64,000 nt of DNA, taken from positions 1 through 64,000 of the forward strand of contig KB722743.1 in the NCBI GenBank assembly GCA_000349905.1, written 5' to 3'. This DNA is from Volvariella volvacea V23. Lineage: Eukaryota > Basidiomycota > Agaricomycetes > Agaricales > Pluteaceae. This document shows, piece after piece, positions 60,016 to 64,000 of the stretch. The translations under genes and the position numbers were made by a program. Below the pieces are notes generated by a model. The model was not told the origin of the DNA, did no database searches, and worked only from the letters and a program-made list of their open reading frames with translations. Position 1 is the first letter of the stretch, and each line of letters starts with the position of its first letter.

Positions 60016-62117
60016 AACGAGCTGGTGGTGGTGGAGTTGAGTAGCTACTGTAAGAGCGGTCAAAGCTTGCTGGGGATTCCAGCCTTTGAAAAGCTTTTTC
60101 ATGGCGAGTAGTTGTAATTCGCAGACTCGGGATTTCGGGTGAACCAAACTTCCTTTTGCACCGCGCCTTCAGAGGCCCAGAACTCGAACAGTACGAGTGG
60201 GGACGGCCGTATCCAAGTGTCTCATCTGAAGACTGAATACGTGACTCATATGAGGAACAGCCTACCACTTATTGTTCCTAAGCCAGAAGCTCCACTAGTA
60301 TCAATCCCCCAAATCCTGCTTGTGAAGAGCCAAAGTGCTGTTCTGAGCGCACTGCCTGATCGATCTTCCGCAGTACGAAGGGGGAGTGTCCGACGTTTCA
60401 ATGTGGGCAAAACAACGCATGAAAAGCGTCCTCTGCCGTTAGGGACCATCCGGACAATGCCCAACGCCTGGGGCTGTTCAGGAAAATGGCAGGCGGTGCT
60501 CATAAGGACGCACGAACCGTCCAAACTTGGGTTTTGAATCAAAAAGGGCTGTGAATTTGGAACCAGGTCGGGAAGGTGGACGAAAGAGGGCTATCCACAG
60601 CTGGCATAGGTAGAGGAGGTTTGTTAGAGAGTGGTGAAGTGCGTAGAAGGCTTCGGAACTCTCGTTCGCAGTAACAGTTTGTTTTTGTTGGCGTGGCAAT
60701 CTGTCTGTCGGTTTCTTCACGTAAGAGTAAATGTCGCCTACTGTTACTCGGTGACCGTATGATGATATTGGCGAACAACGACATAAGACCATCATGGGCC
60801 TACTGTTGACGCTGGAGGAAGACTTGATTGACTTGCAGTGAAATAAAGCTCTGGCGTGTGTTTAATCGAGAAAAGCTTTCAATTTCTGAGTTAGTTGTGC
60901 CTGCTATGCTTGGCGCAGCTGCACGAATGCACTGGTACCAAAGCGTCATGGCACATTCGCATCTACGCCGTGTATCACCTTCATTTGTGTTCCCGAAGGT
61001 CAATACAAGGACAGCGTAATGTTGGACTGGAGAATGTAGACCCTGAAATCAAGCCATGGCCAACAATACTCACGATGCTGTGGTGAACTCGAAGCGTGCA
61101 CAGAACCAAAGCCGCATACATTGAACCCCTCCAGTTACGCATCATGTAGACTTTCTCCCTAACTCGAAGTTCCCGAGCTCAGCCCCCCTATTACCGTGAC
61201 GAGATGGGTAGGCTTTGTAGTGCTCTCATTGCTGCAGATCGGCTGCCCTTGCTTATCGTCACGCAGCGCAACATTTCAAGGTGTATAAATTCTTGTCCAT
61301 TTCGCGAGCTAGGTGACACCAGGTAAGTGCTTCTTCGTTATCTTCCAGCTTGACCTGTGCCAAAAAAGGATAACACGAACCCATAAGATGGGGTGTCAAG
61401 TTTGGGAAAAGCCCTCCACGGGCGCTCTAGATGCCAATGATCTAGTTTGGCGCCAATCTATGCCAGTTACCTATGATAGCCACCCTGCAGTGTTGAGCGA
61501 CCTGCTTTCGTACGATCCTGATAGCACATTCGAATGACTTTGAATCAGGAGTGGCTTCATGCCCTAGCAGCACTAACACATACCAGAAGAGACCAGTCCG
61601 AATCAGCATTGAACGTTTGACTCGAGGGGCGCTACCCAAGCTTAGACCATCCGCACTTCGCACGACATTTTTGAGAAACAAATATGGATAAATACGCGGA
61701 AACCAAGGTACCTGGCTCGAACACTGACTCCTACTACTAGTATGTAGCAAATCACAGGCTGGATATTGAGGTGCTACAACGCCACCTCGTGTAACCCCCT
61801 TGCTGTATTCAGGGGCCGAAAAGCCAGACAAAGATGGTACCTTACGGGCCGGCTTGGCGATGGCTCAACGGTGGCACATGCTGCAATGAACGAACGTGCA
61901 CCTTCTATCAAACCTTCTTAATAGCGGGATAGTTCGCAAGGAATATGTCCAGAGCCTTACCTACCCATCGCCCTCAGTATTGTGCGCTCCTCACCTTCTG
62001 ATTTGCGATGCTAGGAGACATCTGGCGATGTAAGCTCTCCGGGATTTGTCTTAATCTAACTATAACTCATCCCGCTCTGTCAGCCTATTCCGCCGCTGAG
62101 AGGCGCAACATGCAAGT
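60016..62117. other. Intergenic stretch, no firmly supported gene
   Basis: About 2.1 kb. The open frames at 60139-60537 (+), 60246-60795 (-), 60800-61003 (-) and 61442-61831 (-) have no recognisable domain. First exons of the downstream transporter may lie at its right end (a GTAAGC donor near 62034 and a CAG acceptor near 62083 are visible). Confidence 0.45.
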
Positions 62118-64000
62118 CATTTTCGTCAGGAAGTGAAGGAGTTTGCATCTAATCCAGCGTCTGTGACGTAGTGCGTACTACATCGGAGGTATCATGTGTT
62201 ACAAAGTCGGCCTCGAGTTCTTCAACGGCTCGATCACGACATTAGCCGCTGACCGCTTCACTGCTGCTCATACTTTCACGAAATGTGTGTTCCACATGAT
62301 GAACCTCGCCCGCTTTACTCACTACTTTCAAAGTGGGTGCTGCTCAAGGCCTCAACCAAGCCGCTCAATGTGTTGGTGCGATTCTGATCGCGCCTCTCGT
62401 CAGAAGATGGCCCACGCGAACGGTGCTCGCCGTTGCCATCCTTTTGTTCGGTTTGATGACCGTCATCCTGCTTATCGTCGATGCAGCCACGGGTGTGTAA
62501 CTAGTCTTTTGGGGTGTGAGCTTTAACCCAAGGTGGCTGCAGGTGGTCGCATTAGACCCGAAGGTGCTGAGAAGCCTGCGTATGGTAATTGGGATCCAAA
62601 TGCTGTAAGTTCGGCCACCGACCCGTCGAAACAAATCATTAATGAAGCAGATATTTGTTGTATGGACATTGGCGGGTGTTGCCTACGGCATGGTGGAGCT
62701 TATCCGTCGTGTGATGTGAGTCGTGTGGACTTTATTCTGTCCTCAAACTGACAAAACACCAAGTCCTGCTGACATCGTTGGTGGCCACCCTGGCAAGCTC
62801 CGTCGCATGGATGCTACCGTGGTATGCGAACTAGATTTCATTTCGAATGGTTTTGACTTGAACTTATGCGGCACATTTTTTGCAGCACGTCTTCTACGGT
62901 CAGTTACAAGTTCGGTAATTTAAATGGGAAATATGGCTCACTTTACGATCAGAGATTGCTGGAACGTCCGGCGCGTTTGCCTCTTCTGCCGCCATCAGCA
63001 GATTCGGTAACAACTACTCTTTCTTCCTTACTCCCGGTCAGTACATTGGTGCTGTTCATTTTTCACGCTCGCTAATGAGGCTCGACTAGCTTTCTTCGTT
63101 TTCGCTGGGGTGAGTAATAATCACAGTCTATGTTGAGCCCACCTAACGACATTTCAGGCCATTTGGATGTTCGTGAGCACACTGAGTTCTCAGGCGATGG
63201 AGGCAGAGCAAGCGCAGAGGACAGCTCTTCCTGAGGTGGAGAAAGAGAAGCAGGAGAGTTACTTCATTCAGATCATGCGCGGGACTGTCAACTTCTTTGA
63301 GGCTATCTACGTTGGAATGAAGCTCGTCCTGGGACACAGACGCTTTATCTGTGAGTCTGTTAGCTCTTTGTCCATAATCCATCTCTCTTGAATTCGCTTT
63401 AGGGCTCTTCCCTGGTTACTCCCTCGCTCTTTACCTCCACCGGTACGCAGTATACGTAGTTCAAGTTGCGCCCCATTTATCTTTTCGCACAGCTTCCTCG
63501 AGAGTTCCCTGGGTTCTGCTTTTGCTAAGCGTGTCCTTGGTATTTCTGCTTGGAGTCAAATCATTACGGGAGGTAAGTCATACGACCACAGTTTCTTGGT
63601 GACATGCCCACAACCCCACAGGGTCCAACTTTGGGGAAGTGAGTTAGCGGGTTTGCAGGGGCCATTTCCTCTGGCTAACTCTCGCCGTAGCTCCTTGGCG
63701 CACTTTCAGTTTTCATCTTGTCAGATAAGGTCACCACACCAGTACGTGGCATAGAGTAATTTGATACGAGCAGAGAACTTATCGCTGAGACAGCTCCCAT
63801 GGTTACGCCTCGACGCTCTTGCCGTGCGCACTATTTATTACGCACAATCACTACCGCTGGCTCACGGACCCATTTAGCTTAATATTATCTGGGTCCTTCC
63901 TTATTTCGCCACCATTGCAACTTCTGATGTTGCCTGGGCATGGAAGGTCGCTGCATGTTTCATTCCCATCTCCTTCGTGGGTATCAATCTATTACTCATG
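62118..64000 (+). CDS. MFS-like membrane transporter, 3' end outside the window, possibly damaged 5' part
   Basis: Multi-pass transporter of a fungal MFS-type group; the substrate is unknown. Recognisable segments are YIGGIMCYKVGLEFFNGSIT, TKLGAAQGLNQAAQCVGAIL, IAPLVRRWPTRTVLAVAILL and FGLMTVILLIVDAATG. Next come FVVWTLAGVAYGMVELIRRV and PADIVGGHPGKLRRMDATV. The third group is AISRFGNNYSFFLTP, ESYFIQIMRGTVNFFEAIYV, RRFIWLFPGYSLALYLHRFL and FAKRVLGISAWSQIITGGSN. The gene runs off the end at FVGINLLL. These join at good splice sites. At the 5' end, HFRQEVKEFASNPASV is in a different frame from AYYIGG, with a one-base offset near 62166, and an in-frame TGA lies at 62097. So the copy may be a pseudogene, or the first exons may be misread. 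Confidence 0.7.

Overview
The window is nuclear DNA from a filamentous fungus, most likely an Agaricomycete basidiomycete. Genes are split by many introns of about 50-60 nt with GT...AG ends. Gene families include F-box/LRR proteins that start their F-box region with an LSPIRKLSQDIISEIF-like stretch, a Sfp1-like C2H2 factor, a NEO1-type flippase and a GABA-type amino-acid permease. Gene content and style fit Rhizoctonia/Ceratobasidium, but the sequence alone does not prove it.

Layout. 79-2503 (-): MYND zinc-finger/Mss51-like protein, divergent from 2852-4788 (+), a La-type RNA-binding protein. 6439-8286 (+): Sfp1-like transcription factor. 9413-17834 (+): three tandem paralogues of a HerA/DUF87-like P-loop ATPase with a C-terminal winged-helix-like domain; each is preceded by the same short upstream element, an inverted repeat in copies 1 and 2. 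18288-21276 (-): acylaminoacyl-peptidase. 21620-21975 (-): F-box remnant next to an intact F-box gene (22203-23612, -). 24203-24662 (-): ribosomal protein eS30 in four small exons. 25214-27855 (-): amino-acid permease. 29417-31156 (+): F-box/LRR gene without introns. 31557-31637 (+): tRNA-Gly(UCC) with a 9-nt intron. 31803-35835 (-): DNA polymerase lambda-like family X polymerase with BRCT, divergent from a SAM methyltransferase (36639-37965, +). 38960-40457 (+): complex III core protein 2. 43941-44306 (+): small protein with a duplicated YGFGG motif. 45114-46233 (+): GNAT acetyltransferase. 46485-50888 (+): NEO1-type P4-ATPase. 53062-54405 (-): alpha/beta hydrolase. 55244-56106 and 59151-60015 (-): paralogous genes of an unrecognised family on either side of panB (56738-57672, -). 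62118-64000 (+): MFS-like transporter cut by the window end, with possible lesions in its 5' part.

Most single-copy genes are housekeeping: tRNA, ribosome, La chaperone, complex III, pantothenate, flippase, DNA repair. The accessory material is the ATPase array, the F-box genes with their remnant, and the unknown paralogue pair. The strongest lead for an undescribed system is the ATPase array: a prokaryotic-style ATPase fold joined to a winged helix, tandemly amplified, sharing an upstream palindrome, with one copy carrying a tryptophan/glycine-rich linker.

Several gene models (MYND gene, eS30, permease, GNAT, paralogue pair) were built by hand-joining exons across introns. Their splice sites are predictions.
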